A DNA stretch of 64,000 nucleotides from Halomonas sp. 328 (lineage in GTDB: Bacteria; Pseudomonadota; Gammaproteobacteria; Pseudomonadales; Halomonadaceae), in the NCBI RefSeq assembly GCF_015645095.1, contig NZ_JADOTW010000018.1:25921-89920 (forward strand), given 5' to 3'. The notes below the pieces were generated by a model, which searched no databases, was not told the origin of the DNA, and saw only the letters and a list, made by a program, of their open reading frames with translations. Positions 34,307 through 43,387 of the stretch are shown here, in pieces (the stretch's first letter is position 1; each line of letters begins with the position of its first letter). Made by a program: the position numbers and the translations under genes.

Positions 34307-34967
34307 GGGGCCCTCCCCGGCGCCGCGCCAGCCCATAGACCACGCCGATGGTGACGAAGGAGACCGCCAGCAGCATGGCCGACATCACCGCCGCCCCGGA
34401 CTCGTCGAAGGCCTGCACCCGATCATAGATGGCGATGGCCAGGGTGCGGGTCTCGCCGTCGATGGCGCCCCCCACCATCAGGATCACCCCGAACTCCCCC
34501 AGGGTATGGGCGAAGGTCAGGGCCAGGGCCGAGATCACCCCGGGCCAGACCAGCGGTAACTCGATGCGCCACAGGGTCTGCCAGGGCGACAGGCCACTGC
34601 ACCAGGCCGCCTCCCGCAGATGCGCCGGCACCCCCTCGAAGGCGCGCTGGATGGGCTGCACCGCGAAGGGCAGGTTGACCACCAGGGAGGCCAGCAGGAT
34701 GCCGCTGAAGGTGAAATTGAGGCCGCTGCCGGTGAGGCGCTGCCAGAAGGCACCGAAGGGGGCCTCGGCGCCGAAGGCCAGCATCAGGTAGAAGCCCAGC
34801 ACCGTGGGCGGCATCACCAGGGGCAGCGCCACCAGGGCCTCGCACAGCGCCTTGCCGCGAAAGCGCCGAGTGGCCAGGGTGCGCCCCAGCCAGAGCCCCA
34901 GGGGCAGCAGCAGCAGACAGGTGGCCAGGGCCAACTGCAGGGAGACGCTGAGCGCCGTCCACTCCAT
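34299..34967 (-). CDS. modB: Molybdate ABC transporter permease
   Basis: The 222-residue inner-membrane permease has five to six helices. The EAA loop region is EGVPAHLREAAWCSGLSPWQTLWRIELPL, which contacts ModC. PPTVLGFYLMLAFGAEAPFG and FAHTLGEFGVILMVGG are typical for ModB. It overlaps modA by one nt (TGATG) and modC by 8 nt, so translation is coupled. Length matches the family. Confidence 0.93.
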   Translation of the reverse strand: MEWTALSVSLQLALATCLLLLPLGLWLGRTLATRRFRGKALCEALVALPLVMPPTVLGFYLMLAFGAEAPFGAFWQRLTGSGLNFTFSGILLASLVVNLPFAVQPIQRAFEGVPAHLREAAWCSGLSPWQTLWRIELPLVWPGVISALALTFAHTLGEFGVILMVGGAIDGETRTLAIAIYDRVQAFDESGAAVMSAMLLAVSFVTIGVVYGLARRRGGPHV

Positions 34968-35764
34968 CAGGGTGCCTCATGATCCGGGAGGGTGAAGCCA
35001 TAGTCGGCGAAGATGGCCCGGGCCTCGGGTTGCTGCAGATAGGCATAGAAGGCCCGGGCCGTCTCCCCGGCCCCCTGGATCAGGGCCATGCGCTGGTTGA
35101 GGGGGGCATGCCAGCTCTCGGGAATCAACACATGCTCGCTGCGTTCCGCCAGGGCCGGCGCCAGGGCCAGGGAGTAGGCCACCAGGCCGCCCCGGGCATC
35201 CGGGGAGAGGGCGAACTGGGCGGCCTGGGAGACGTTCTCGCCGAGGATGCGCAGGGGTTCACTCGCCGCCCACAGGCCGGCCTGCTCCAGCGCCTGGCGG
35301 GCGGCCACTCCATAGGGGGCATGCTGGGGATTGGCCAGGGCCAGTCGCGCCCGCCCTTCGCCGGCCTGGTGGGCGGCGATGGCCTGGCGCACCCCGGCCA
35401 GGGGATCCTCGGGATCGGGCAGGTCGCCACGCCCCGGGCGCTGCAACCAGACCAGGCGCCCCACCGCATAGCGCACCCCGGCATCCTCGGTATGGCCCTC
35501 CTGATGCAGGGCCGCCACATAGGCCTCATCGGCGGAGAGATAGAGCTCGAAGGGGGCGCCCTGGGCGATCTGGCGACGGAAGTTGCCGGAGGAGCCGAAG
35601 TTGAGCCGCACTTGCCGCCCGGTCTCGGCGCGGAAGCGATCGGCCACCTCGCTCAGTGCGAACTGCAGATCAGAGGCGGCGGCCACGGTGGGCATGCCGG
35701 AGGCCAGGGCCGGGGCGGCCGGTATCACCAGCAGGGCAAGCAGCAGCAAGCACTTGAAGCGCAT
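34967..35764 (-). CDS. modA: Molybdate-binding periplasmic protein
   Basis: The 265-residue protein has a signal peptide (about 1-22, ending ALASG). The ModA oxyanion-binding features are VAAASDLQFALSEVADRF, LNFGSSGNFRRQIAQGAPFELYLSADE and PQHAPYGVAARQALE. It delivers molybdate to ModBC. Start 35764 follows GGGAGAGAGAAACG; the eight codons before it are unlikely. It is the first gene of modABC-DUF192. A RutR-like palindrome lies 35 nt upstream. Confidence 0.93.
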   Translation of the reverse strand: MRFKCLLLLALLVIPAAPALASGMPTVAAASDLQFALSEVADRFRAETGRQVRLNFGSSGNFRRQIAQGAPFELYLSADEAYVAALHQEGHTEDAGVRYAVGRLVWLQRPGRGDLPDPEDPLAGVRQAIAAHQAGEGRARLALANPQHAPYGVAARQALEQAGLWAASEPLRILGENVSQAAQFALSPDARGGLVAYSLALAPALAERSEHVLIPESWHAPLNQRMALIQGAGETARAFYAYLQQPEARAIFADYGFTLPDHEAP

Positions 35765-35799
35765 CGTTTCTCTCTCCCGAGTGAGCATTCACCCAATAC

Positions 35800-35815
35800 T
35801 TGACCAATCGGTCAA
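35800..35815. promoter_or_regulatory. TTGACCAATCGGTCAA palindrome upstream of modA
   Basis: This 16-bp palindrome (TTGACC / GGTCAA arms) differs by one base from the known RutR consensus TTGACCAnnTGGTCAA and also resembles other TetR operators. It lies 35 nt upstream of modA and about 160 nt upstream of the divergent chemoreceptor. No ModE-type site was recognised. Confidence 0.55.
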
Positions 35816-35978
35816 TGCAGTCAAACCCAGGCCCAGGGCGGCCACCATGATGCCATGTCGCGGAGAGCTTCGCCCGTGTCGCCACCAGGCCGCGCGCCAA
35901 CGATCAGGCCGCTAGGGTCGAGGGCGGAGCCATCGGCTCCTAATGCAGGGAGCCCCGATAACGACAACGAGAAACACC

Positions 35979-38108
35979 ATGCGACTACGCTTTCGTTCCC
36001 TCCGCACCCTGGTGGTCAGCCTCGCCGGGGCCTGTATCCTCGCCGTGGTGGCGACCCTGGTGCTCTATGCACTGCAGGCCGGCCAACGCACCCAGGCCGT
36101 GGTGGCCGACCAGACCCAAGCCTTGCTGGAAAACGGCATCCACCAGCGCCTGGCGGCCCTGGCCGAGGCCCAGGCCAACCGGATCCAGGGCGAACTCGAC
36201 CGCGCCCTGACCCTGGCCCACCAGCTGGCCCAGACCAATGCCCTGCTCGGTCAACGCGAGGCGGATGGCCGCCCCTCGCTGCGCCTGGGTCGTGAGGAGG
36301 TCTCGCGCCTGGTGCGCCAGACGGTGGCCGAGAACCCGGCCCTGCTGGATGCCTATATCGCCTGGGAGCCGGACGCCTTCGGCCGCGATGCCCGCTTCGC
36401 CGGTCGTCAGACCGGTTTCGACGATGACAGCGGCCGCTTTCGCCCCTGGTGGGTGCGCGAGGCGGACGGCAGCCTGCGCCTGGCGCCCCTCAACGAGGCA
36501 CTGATGGAGAGCGAAGCGCCCCTTGGCGATGGCCTGCGCCGCGGCGAGTACTACCTCTGCCCCCGGGAGCGGCGTGCCCCCTGCGTCATCGATCCCGCCG
36601 CCTATGACTACGCCGGGGTGATGCGCATGGTCACCTCCTTCAATGTCCCCATCCTGGTGGACGGCGAGTTTCGCGGCATCGCCGGAACCGACCTGGCGGT
36701 GGACTTCACTCAGGAGTTGCTGACCGAGGCCAACGCCGCCCTCTACGACGGCGCCGGTAGCCTGGCCCTGGTGGCCTCCCGAGGCAGCGTGGCCGCCGAT
36801 ACCACCGCCAGCGGCGAGCTGGGCGACAGCGCCCGGGCGACCTTCGGCGAGGCCAGCTGGGCCCATCTGCGTGCGGCCCAGGAGAGTGGCGAAGCCCGCC
36901 AGCTCCTTACCGACGAGGGCATGATCGAGCTCTACTGGCCCTTCGCGATCGCCGCCCAGGAGGCCCCCTGGGTGCTGATGGTGCGCCTGCCCCAGGCGGC
37001 GGTACTGGCGGAATTACAGGCGCTGCAGGCGACCCTCGGCGAACAGACTCGCCGGGACACCCTGGGCATGATCGGAGTGGGGCTGCTGGTGGCCGGCCTG
37101 GGCCTGCTGGCGACCTGGGGCCTGGGTGGCCGCATCGCCCGTCCCCTGCGGGAACTGGCCGCGCGCATGGACGAGATCGCCAGCGGCGACGGCGACCTGA
37201 CCCGGCGCCTGCCGGTCACCGGTCGCGACGAGACGGCGACCCTAGCCAGCCGCTTCAATGCCTTCGCCGACAAGATCCATGACGTCCTGGTGGAGGTGCG
37301 CGGCAGCAGCGACTCGGTGCGCCTGGCCGCCGAGGAGATCGCCGACGGCGGCCAGGACCTGGCGCGGCGCACCGACGATGCCGCCGCCAGCCTGCAGCAG
37401 ACCTCCGCCTCCATGGAGCAGATCACCGGCACCGTGGAACAGACCGCCGAGGCCGCCCGCCAGGCCGACGGCCTGGCCAAGGCAGCCACCGAGGTGGCCG
37501 CCCAGGGCGGCGAGGCGGTGTCCCGAGTGGTCGAGAGCATGGACGAGATCCGCGACTCCTCGCGGCAGATCGCCGAGATCGTCAACGTCATGGACGGGAT
37601 CGCCTTCCAGACCAACCTGCTGGCACTCAACGCCTCGGTGGAGGCGGCCCGGGCCGGCGAGCAGGGCCGCGGCTTCGCGGTGGTGGCCGGCGAGGTGCGC
37701 AACCTGGCCAGCCGCTCCGCCGCCGCGGCCCGGGAGATCAAGGCACTGATCGAGGCCTCCGCCCAGCGTACCCGGCAGGGCGCCGACCAGGTCCGTCAGG
37801 CCGGGGAGACCATGCGTGCCCTGGTGGAGCATGTCGAGCGGGTCAGTCAGGGGCTGGGCGAGATTCGCGCCGCCACCGGCGAACAGAGCGATGGCATCGG
37901 CCAGGTGAATATCGCCGTGGCGGAGCTGGATCGCATGACCCAGCAGAATGCCGCCCTGGTGGAGGAGTCCAGCGCGGCGGCGGCGCAGTTGAAGGAGCAA
38001 TCGACCCAATTGGCGCGGATCGTCGGCGGCTTTACCCTCGCCGAGGCGGCCCCGGCCTGGCAACCGCAGGCAACGCCTCCTTCACGTCTTCTGTCCGAGG
38101 AAGCCTGA
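35979..38108 (+). CDS. Methyl-accepting chemotaxis protein with dCache-type sensor
   Basis: The 709-residue receptor has a first helix (about 11-32), a large periplasmic dCache_1-like sensor (about 35-355: [46 protein letters not shown]), a second helix (about 361-385), HAMP (about 386-438) and a signalling domain. The highly conserved hairpin tip is [27 protein letters not shown] (about 535-562), which binds CheA/CheW. No C-terminal CheR-binding pentapeptide is seen. Start 35979 has GAGAAAC upstream. dCache domains often sense amino acids or other small molecules; the ligand is unknown. Confidence 0.93.
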   Translation: MRLRFRSLRTLVVSLAGACILAVVATLVLYALQAGQRTQAVVADQTQALLENGIHQRLAALAEAQANRIQGELDRALTLAHQLAQTNALLGQREADGRPSLRLGREEVSRLVRQTVAENPALLDAYIAWEPDAFGRDARFAGRQTGFDDDSGRFRPWWVREADGSLRLAPLNEALMESEAPLGDGLRRGEYYLCPRERRAPCVIDPAAYDYAGVMRMVTSFNVPILVDGEFRGIAGTDLAVDFTQELLTEANAALYDGAGSLALVASRGSVAADTTASGELGDSARATFGEASWAHLRAAQESGEARQLLTDEGMIELYWPFAIAAQEAPWVLMVRLPQAAVLAELQALQATLGEQTRRDTLGMIGVGLLVAGLGLLATWGLGGRIARPLRELAARMDEIASGDGDLTRRLPVTGRDETATLASRFNAFADKIHDVLVEVRGSSDSVRLAAEEIADGGQDLARRTDDAAASLQQTSASMEQITGTVEQTAEAARQADGLAKAATEVAAQGGEAVSRVVESMDEIRDSSRQIAEIVNVMDGIAFQTNLLALNASVEAARAGEQGRGFAVVAGEVRNLASRSAAAAREIKALIEASAQRTRQGADQVRQAGETMRALVEHVERVSQGLGEIRAATGEQSDGIGQVNIAVAELDRMTQQNAALVEESSAAAAQLKEQSTQLARIVGGFTLAEAAPAWQPQATPPSRLLSEEA

Positions 38109-38137
38109 GCCAAGCCCGGCGCCACCCGCCCCACGGA

Positions 38138-38977
38138 CTACTCAGGAGTCGGGTGGCCCTCGCCCTCCTCGGCCTCGCGACTCCAGGGCTGCAGTAGCAT
38201 CCGGTCCAGGCGCAACCAGCGCGGGTCGCGGAAGGCATGCAGCCCGATGGTCATGCCCCGGTGGCCATCCCGGGGCTGGGCGCGGTAGGTGCCGAAGAGG
38301 CGATCCCACCAGGGCAGGTTGAAGCCGAAGTTGCTGTCGGTCTCGTCGCGATGCCAGGAGTGGTGGACCCGGTGCATGTCCGGGGTCACCACCACCAGGC
38401 GCAGCCAACGGTCGAGTCCGGCGGGCAGGCGCACATTGGCGTGATTGAACAGCGAGGTGCCATTGAGCAGCACCTCGAAGAGCAGCACCGCCAGCGCCGG
38501 CGCCCCCAGCGCCAGGATCGCCACCAGCTTGATGCCCATCGACAGCAGGATCTCCAGGGGATGAAAGCGCAGCCCGGTGGTCACGTCGATATCCGGGTCG
38601 GCATGGTGCATGCGGTGCAGCCGCCACAACAGCGGCACCTTGTGAAAGGCCCAGTGCTGGGCCCAGATCACCCCGTCCAGCGCCACCACCGCCAGCAGCA
38701 CCGTCACCCAGACGGGCAGCCCCAGCCAGCCCAGCAGCCCCCAGCCCTGCCCCTCCACCCAGGCGCCCATGGCCACCGCTCCGGCGGGAAACAGCAGCCG
38801 CACCAGCAGGGTGTCCAGGGCAACGACCCCGGCATTGTTGGCCCAGCGCCACGCCTTGCCCACGGTCAGGGCCCGGCGCGGCGCCAGCACTTCCCAGGCC
38901 GCCATGGCCACCAACACGGTGAGAAAGAGGCTCAGCCGGATCAGCGGCTCCTGCCCCAGCAGAGTCTCGGCATTCAT
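38138..38977 (-). CDS. Fatty acid hydroxylase/sterol desaturase family protein
   Basis: The 279-residue membrane protein has four to five helices and the di-iron His clusters of the superfamily: HWAFHK (about 107-112), LHRMHH (about 119-124), HNANVRLP (about 184) and MHRVHHSWHRDE (about 202-213). Members hydroxylate or desaturate lipids with O2 and two iron atoms in the membrane. It is convergent with the chemoreceptor gene, 30 nt apart, and divergent from endonuclease IV. The lipid substrate cannot be assigned. Confidence 0.9.
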   Translation of the reverse strand: MNAETLLGQEPLIRLSLFLTVLVAMAAWEVLAPRRALTVGKAWRWANNAGVVALDTLLVRLLFPAGAVAMGAWVEGQGWGLLGWLGLPVWVTVLLAVVALDGVIWAQHWAFHKVPLLWRLHRMHHADPDIDVTTGLRFHPLEILLSMGIKLVAILALGAPALAVLLFEVLLNGTSLFNHANVRLPAGLDRWLRLVVVTPDMHRVHHSWHRDETDSNFGFNLPWWDRLFGTYRAQPRDGHRGMTIGLHAFRDPRWLRLDRMLLQPWSREAEEGEGHPTPE

Positions 38978-39092
38978 GCGGTCACCTTTGCATTGCGCTG
39001 CGCCTTGGAACCCGCAGCGGGGGAAGAATTCCCGGGAGGCTAGCGCCGGATGCTAGGATAGGTCGCCTCCCGGAACCAGCGAGTGAGTCCCC

Positions 39093-39947
39093 ATGAAATA
39101 CCTTGGCGCCCATGTCAGTGCCGCCGGTGGCGTCGACCAGGCGGTGGCCCGCGCCGTGGAGATCGGCGCCGATGCCTTCGCCCTCTTCACCAAGAACCAG
39201 CGCCAGTGGCAGGCCAAGCCCCTGGACGAGGCGACCGTCGCCGCCTTCCAGCGCGCCTGCCGGGAGCATGGCTTCGCCCCCAAGCAGATCCTTCCCCACG
39301 ACAGCTACCTGATCAACCTGGGCCACCCGGATGACGCGGGGCTGCGCAAGTCCCGGGACGCCTTTATCGACGAATTCCAGCGCTGCGAACAGCTCGGCCT
39401 CAGCCTGCTCAACTTCCACCCCGGCAGCCACCTGAAGAAGATCAGCGAGGCGGAGTGCCTGAGCCGCATCGCCGACTCCATCAACGAGGCCCTGAGCCGT
39501 ACCCGGGGCGTCACCGCGGTGATCGAGAATACCGCGGGGCAAGGCACCAACCTGGGCTGGCGCTTCGAGCACCTGGCCGAGATCATCGCCCAGGTGGAGG
39601 ACAAAGCCCGGGTGGGGGTCTGCCTGGACACCTGTCACGCCTTCGCCGCCGGCTACGACCTGCGCACGGCGGCGGCCTGCACCGCCACCCTGGACGAATT
39701 CGAGGCGGTGGTGGGCTTTCAGTACCTGCGCGGCATGCATCTCAACGATGCCAAGAGCGGCTTCGCCAGCCGGGTCGATCGCCACCATAGCCTGGGGCAG
39801 GGCAATATCGGCCTGGAGGCCTTTACCACCATCATGCGCGACCCGCGCATCGACGAGATCCCGCTGATCCTCGAGACCATCGAGCCGGCGATCTGGCCGG
39901 AGGAGATTCGCTGGCTGCGGGCCCAGCAGCAGACCGCCAGCGCCTGA
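39093..39947 (+). CDS. nfo: Endonuclease IV
   Basis: The 284-residue AP endonuclease repairs abasic sites in DNA using three zinc ions. The first metal His is in [84 protein letters not shown] and PLILETIEP complete the signature motifs. ATG 39093 has GTGAGTCCCC upstream. Length matches the family, and all metal ligands appear intact. Confidence 0.97.
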   Translation: MKYLGAHVSAAGGVDQAVARAVEIGADAFALFTKNQRQWQAKPLDEATVAAFQRACREHGFAPKQILPHDSYLINLGHPDDAGLRKSRDAFIDEFQRCEQLGLSLLNFHPGSHLKKISEAECLSRIADSINEALSRTRGVTAVIENTAGQGTNLGWRFEHLAEIIAQVEDKARVGVCLDTCHAFAAGYDLRTAAACTATLDEFEAVVGFQYLRGMHLNDAKSGFASRVDRHHSLGQGNIGLEAFTTIMRDPRIDEIPLILETIEPAIWPEEIRWLRAQQQTASA

Positions 39948-40044
39948 GGCCGTATCCGAGGGCCAGGCCGTTGACAGCGCCCCCGTCGCGATCGCCATCC
40001 AGGGGTTAGGCTAGTCTCGACACCCCTCGTCTGGAGGCTACCCC

Positions 40045-40383
40045 ATGCGCTGGCTACTCGTTCCCCTGCTCTGCCTGCTTGCCGCCCCCCTCTGGGGCCA
40101 TGCCCGGCTGGTCGATTCGACCCCGGCCCCCGATGGCACCCTGGACGGGGCGGCCCTGATGCTGCACTTCTCCGAGCCCATCCAGCCCCGCTTCAGCGAC
40201 TTCGTGCTGCTGGATGACGGCGAGCGATGGCGCCTCGAGCCGGAGCTCGACGGGGAGCGCCGGCGAGTGCGCCTGGCACTTCCCGAGGGACTCGCCCCTG
40301 GGGCCTATGTGCTGGACTGGCAGGTACTGGCGGAGGATGGCCATACCACCTCGGGTCGGCTCCCCTTCGCGCTGGCCCCCTGA
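40045..40383 (+). CDS. copC: CopC copper-binding periplasmic protein
   Basis: The 112-residue protein has a signal peptide (1-18, ending LWG) followed directly by HARLVDSTPAPDG, where the N-terminal His ligates Cu(II). The C-terminal region has VLAEDGHTTSGRLPFAL with the conserved Asp-His pair of the Cu(II) site. CopC binds copper very tightly and works with CopD. The stop overlaps the copD start by one nt (TGATG). No copper regulator is adjacent. Confidence 0.93.
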   Translation: MRWLLVPLLCLLAAPLWGHARLVDSTPAPDGTLDGAALMLHFSEPIQPRFSDFVLLDDGERWRLEPELDGERRRVRLALPEGLAPGAYVLDWQVLAEDGHTTSGRLPFALAP

Positions 40384-41222
40384 TGTTCGCCCCCGACGTG
40401 CTCGCCGAACTGCTGCGGCTGGTCGGCGCCACCCTGCTGCTCTGCGCCCTGGGGCAGCAGTGGCTGGGGGAATCGCGCCCCACTCCCCTGACCACCGCCC
40501 TGGCCGGCACCCTGCTGCTGGCCTTGGGGAGCCTGGCCCTGCTGCTGGCCACCACCGGGCCCCTGGCCCGACGCCTGGAGGAGCCCTGGCTGCCCCTGAC
40601 CCTGGAGTACTTGCATATGACCCGCCATGGCCAGGCGCTCTTCACGCCCTTGCTGCCGGCCCTCTATGCCCTGCTGTTGCTGGAGGGACTGCGCGGCGTC
40701 ACCGCCCCCCGACCACGCCGGGCGCTCTACGCCATGCTGGGCGCCACCCTGGCCACCATTCCGGCCTTGATGGCGGCCGGCGGCCATGCCCTCGGCGCCC
40801 CGGGCGGCCACCCGGCGATGCTGGCGCTGATGGTGCACCTGATCAGCGCCCTGGCCTGGATCGCCCTGGTGCTCTGCCTGCTGCTGCGACTGGCTCGCGG
40901 AGCGCCCCTCGGAGCGTCGCTATCCAGGGTCGGCAACCTCGCCCTGGCCCTGGTGATCGGCCTGCTGGCCAGTGGCCTGCTGGTCGCCTGGTGGCATGGC
41001 GCCCGGCCACCGCTCTCCTCTGCCTATGAGGAACTGCTGCTGGCCAAGCTGGGCCTGCTGGCCGCGGCCCTGGGGGCCGCGGCCTGGAACCGCTTCCGGG
41101 AGTTGCCCCGCCCCGACGGCCATGAGCGCAACCTGCGCCGCGTCCTGGGCCTGGAGGCCCTGCTGCTGCTGACGCTGCTGCCCCTGGCGGCCTGGCTGGC
41201 CCGGACCCCGCCCCCGACCTGA
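40383..41222 (+). CDS. copD: CopD copper-transport membrane protein
   Basis: The 279-residue inner-membrane protein has about seven to eight helices, beginning VLAELLRLVGATLLLCALG. It has conserved His-bearing segments (TLEYLHMTRHGQALF, MVHLISALAWIALVL, LLVAWWHGARPP, YEELLLAKLGLLAAALGAAAWNRF), the CopD pattern. It probably moves copper into the cytoplasm together with CopC. Start 40383 overlaps the copC stop; the longer open frame would run through copC. Two-gene operon. Confidence 0.92.
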   Translation: MFAPDVLAELLRLVGATLLLCALGQQWLGESRPTPLTTALAGTLLLALGSLALLLATTGPLARRLEEPWLPLTLEYLHMTRHGQALFTPLLPALYALLLLEGLRGVTAPRPRRALYAMLGATLATIPALMAAGGHALGAPGGHPAMLALMVHLISALAWIALVLCLLLRLARGAPLGASLSRVGNLALALVIGLLASGLLVAWWHGARPPLSSAYEELLLAKLGLLAAALGAAAWNRFRELPRPDGHERNLRRVLGLEALLLLTLLPLAAWLARTPPPT

Positions 41223-41270
41223 TCCCTGGCTATACTGGGGCGTGGCCCATCCATCAAGGAGCGATGAACC

Positions 41271-41573
41271 GTGCGCTATCCCCTTATCTTGCTTGCCTCG
41301 CTGGCCCTGGCCGGTTGCGCCTTGCACTCCCCGCAGACGGAAGCCCTGCCAAGTGCCGACTACCGCTGTGACGACGGCAGCGAGTTCCATATCGTCTTCG
41401 ACGATGAGGTCGCCCGCCTCACCCAGGGCGGCGAAACCTATGTCCTGCCGACACAACGCCCCGCCTCCGGCATGTGGTATGCCACCCCCACCCACGAATT
41501 CCGTGGCAAGGGCGAGGAGGCCACCTGGACGGTGGGACGGCGGGCGCCCAGTCAGTGCCGGGTCGTACGCTAG
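41271..41573 (+). CDS. mliC: MliC-type lysozyme inhibitor lipoprotein
   Basis: The 100-residue lipoprotein has a lipobox LALAGC (Cys16). Its fold motif YRCDDGSEFHIVFDDEVARL and GMWYATPTHEFRGKGEEATWTV match the MliC/PliC family that inhibits c-type lysozyme at the outer membrane. AAGGAGCG lies before GTG/ATG, with GTG at 41271 as start and hydrophobic signal residues directly after. The TAG stop sits at the left boundary of a MITE, so the C terminus (CRVVR) may have been set or changed by the insertion. Confidence 0.86.
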   Translation: MRYPLILLASLALAGCALHSPQTEALPSADYRCDDGSEFHIVFDDEVARLTQGGETYVLPTQRPASGMWYATPTHEFRGKGEEATWTVGRRAPSQCRVVR

Positions 41574-41713
41574 GGTTTGTACGAAAAGTCGGCGAGCGAT
41601 GGCCAGACAAGGCAAAAATCGGCGAAAAGACGGAGTTTACGCGGTGTAAATGAGTACTTTGAGCCGATTTTTAACGCCGTATGGGCGAGCGCAGACAGTT
41701 TTCGTACAGAGCC
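41573..41713. mobile_element. MITE of about 141 bp with nested inverted repeats
   Basis: Terminal inverted repeats are left GGGTTTGTACGAAAA and right (reverse complement) GGCTCTGTACGAAAA, 13 of 15 identical. They are flanked by direct TA (or CTA) at 41571-41572 and 41714-41715. Inside are two further inverted pairs, AAAAATCGGC (41614-41623) with GCCGATTTTT (41663-41672), and TTTAC/GTAAA (41636-41650). No coding capacity. The structure fits a miniature transposable element; IS630-like or IS5-like are options, not proven. Confidence 0.78.
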
Positions 41714-41726
41714 TAACCCATCAAGC

Positions 41727-41761
41727 AAAAAAAACGCCGCCACCCCGTGGGGTGGCGGCGT
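41727..41761 (-). terminator. Intrinsic terminator of the phasin gene
   Basis: A 12-bp perfect stem (ACGCCGCCACCC / GGGTGGCGGCGT, loop CGTG) starts 26 nt after the phasin stop and is followed, on the minus strand, by eight T. It is a strong terminator. The A-run is also a few bp from the MITE right end. Confidence 0.92.
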
Positions 41762-41787
41762 GGGCCTTGGCCTGGAGCGCGAAGCGC

Positions 41788-42168
41788 TTACTTGGTGGCG
41801 GCCTTGGCGCTGGTGGCGGTGGCCTTGGAGGCGCTCTTGACGCTCTCTTCCACCAGCTTCTGGCCTTCCTGCAGGAATTCCTGGTTCATGGCCACGACTT
41901 TCTCGGCGTCGCCCTTGAAGCGCTCGCTGAGGTCCTTGGCGACCTTCTGCTGGCCTTCCACGTAGCTGCGCAGGCCGTCGGCGTCCTTGACGTCGAGGAT
42001 GGCGCGGGCCTGGGTCAGGCTCAGGTCGGAGTAGGCCTTGACGGCATCGAACTGGGCGGCCACCAGCTTTTCGGTGTAGTCCAGGCTCAGGGCGGCGTAG
42101 GCACGCGCCGGGCCGAAGAACAGGGAATCGAACTGCTGAGCGGCTTGGTCGAAGCTTGAAGTAGACAT
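41788..42168 (-). CDS. Phasin family granule-associated protein
   Basis: The 126-residue helical protein belongs to the phasin family that coats polyhydroxyalkanoate granules. AAQQFDSLFFGPARAYAALSLDYTEKLVAAQFDAVKAYSDL, FKGDAEKVVAMNQEFLQEGQKL and the Ala/Lys-rich tail SKATATSAKAATK are typical. Start 42168 is set by AGGAGGTGTTCG just upstream. A strong terminator follows, and dyad elements with TGCA/TTGC arms lie upstream, as expected for PhaR-type control (inference). No phaC is in the window. Confidence 0.88.
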   Translation of the reverse strand: MSTSSFDQAAQQFDSLFFGPARAYAALSLDYTEKLVAAQFDAVKAYSDLSLTQARAILDVKDADGLRSYVEGQQKVAKDLSERFKGDAEKVVAMNQEFLQEGQKLVEESVKSASKATATSAKAATK

Positions 42169-42214
42169 CGAACACCTCCTGGTGGTCTTTGGCAACGGAG
42201 GAAAATCCCTCCTG

Positions 42215-42251
42215 TTGCGATGCAGCATAGCAAGGTGTTTTGTGCAGTGCA
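42215..42251. promoter_or_regulatory. TTGC/TGCA dyad elements upstream of the phasin gene
   Basis: TTGCGATGCAGCATAGCAA (42215-42233) is an imperfect palindrome with inner ATGC-A-GCAT. A second element, TGCAGTGCA, lies at 42243-42251. They are 47-83 nt upstream of the phasin start. Phasin genes are commonly repressed by PhaR at TGCA-rich sites, so this is a good candidate; PhaR itself is not in the window. Confidence 0.45.
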
Positions 42252-42409
42252 ACATCGACTCTTCGACTTTTTTCGTCACCCTCCCCGGGCCCTCTCACGG
42301 GGATCACTCGCACTAACGCCTCTCGATCGCAAAAGATAATAATTTTCAATCAATACGTTTCATGAGAGACTGCCGGCGGACCCCCTACTGGCAACCCAGA
42401 CACACCGCC

Positions 42410-43378
42410 ATGCATGACCTACAGGAACTCCATGCCTTCGTCACCGTGATGGAACACGGCAGTCTCGCGCCCAGCGCCCAGCACCTGGGCGTGGCCAAGT
42501 CGACCCTGAGCCGCCGCATCAGCCAGCTGGAGGCGCGCCTGGGCCAGCCCCTGCTGCGCCGCCAGGCCAATCGCCTGATTCCCACCGAGGCGGGGCTACT
42601 CTTCCATGGCTACTGCCAGCAGATCCTGGCCCTGGCCGAGCAGAGCCAGCGCCGCCTGGATGAGCTTCGTGAGGAGGTCAGCGGCCAGGTCACGGTACAG
42701 GTCCACCAGACCCTGGCCCGCGCCTGGCTGGCTCGGCATATGGACACCTTCCTGGCACGCCACCCGGGGATTCAGCTGACCCTGGGCCACCCGGCCCAGC
42801 CGCCGACGGGCCCCGACGAGGAGGCGATCTGGGTCTGGGTGGGCCCCTTGACGGAGTGCGGCCTGCGCCAGGAGACACTGGGACGGCTGACCCAGGGGCT
42901 CTATGCCCATCCCGATTACCTGGCCCGCCATGGCACGCCGAGCCACCCCCGGGAGCTGGCCAGCCATGCCTGGGTCGACCTGCTGGGCCTTACCCAGACC
43001 GGGCTGCCCCTGCAGCACCCACATCACGGTGACTATCACTTCACCCCACCCCATTCGCGACTCCGGGTCGATCAGAGCACCCTGCATATCGATGCCATCG
43101 CCCGCGGCCAGGGCCTGGGGGTAATTCCCCGCTGGCTGGCCGCGGGCCGCGAGGCCCATCATCCCGGCGAGCTGAGCCTATGCCTGCCCGACTGGCAGCC
43201 TCCCAGCCTGGCGGTCAGCCTGCTCTACCCCTATGGCCGCCAGTCGCGCAAGGTCACCGCCCTGCTCGACTTCCTGCGTCAACGGGTGCCATCGGCCTGG
43301 CGCGGCGAGGAGCCCCCGGCAATCGCCGATCCCTCCTCCGCCGCCCTGGCCCCGCCTCAGCGGTCGCTACATCACTGA
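42410..43378 (+). CDS. LysR-family transcription regulator
   Basis: The 322-residue LysR regulator has an N-terminal helix-turn-helix (about 15-60: SLAPSAQHLGVAKSTLSRRISQLEARLGQPLLRR) and a substrate-binding domain (about 90-295). It resembles the family that carries a short winged-helix N terminus beginning MHDLQELHAF. Start 42410 is preferred for this conserved beginning; ATG 42362 is possible, and no strong ribosome site is visible for either. It lies between a divergent phasin gene and a convergent GST gene. Target genes are unknown. Confidence 0.88.
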   Translation: MHDLQELHAFVTVMEHGSLAPSAQHLGVAKSTLSRRISQLEARLGQPLLRRQANRLIPTEAGLLFHGYCQQILALAEQSQRRLDELREEVSGQVTVQVHQTLARAWLARHMDTFLARHPGIQLTLGHPAQPPTGPDEEAIWVWVGPLTECGLRQETLGRLTQGLYAHPDYLARHGTPSHPRELASHAWVDLLGLTQTGLPLQHPHHGDYHFTPPHSRLRVDQSTLHIDAIARGQGLGVIPRWLAAGREAHHPGELSLCLPDWQPPSLAVSLLYPYGRQSRKVTALLDFLRQRVPSAWRGEEPPAIADPSSAALAPPQRSLHH

Positions 43379-43387
43379 GGCCCGTCC

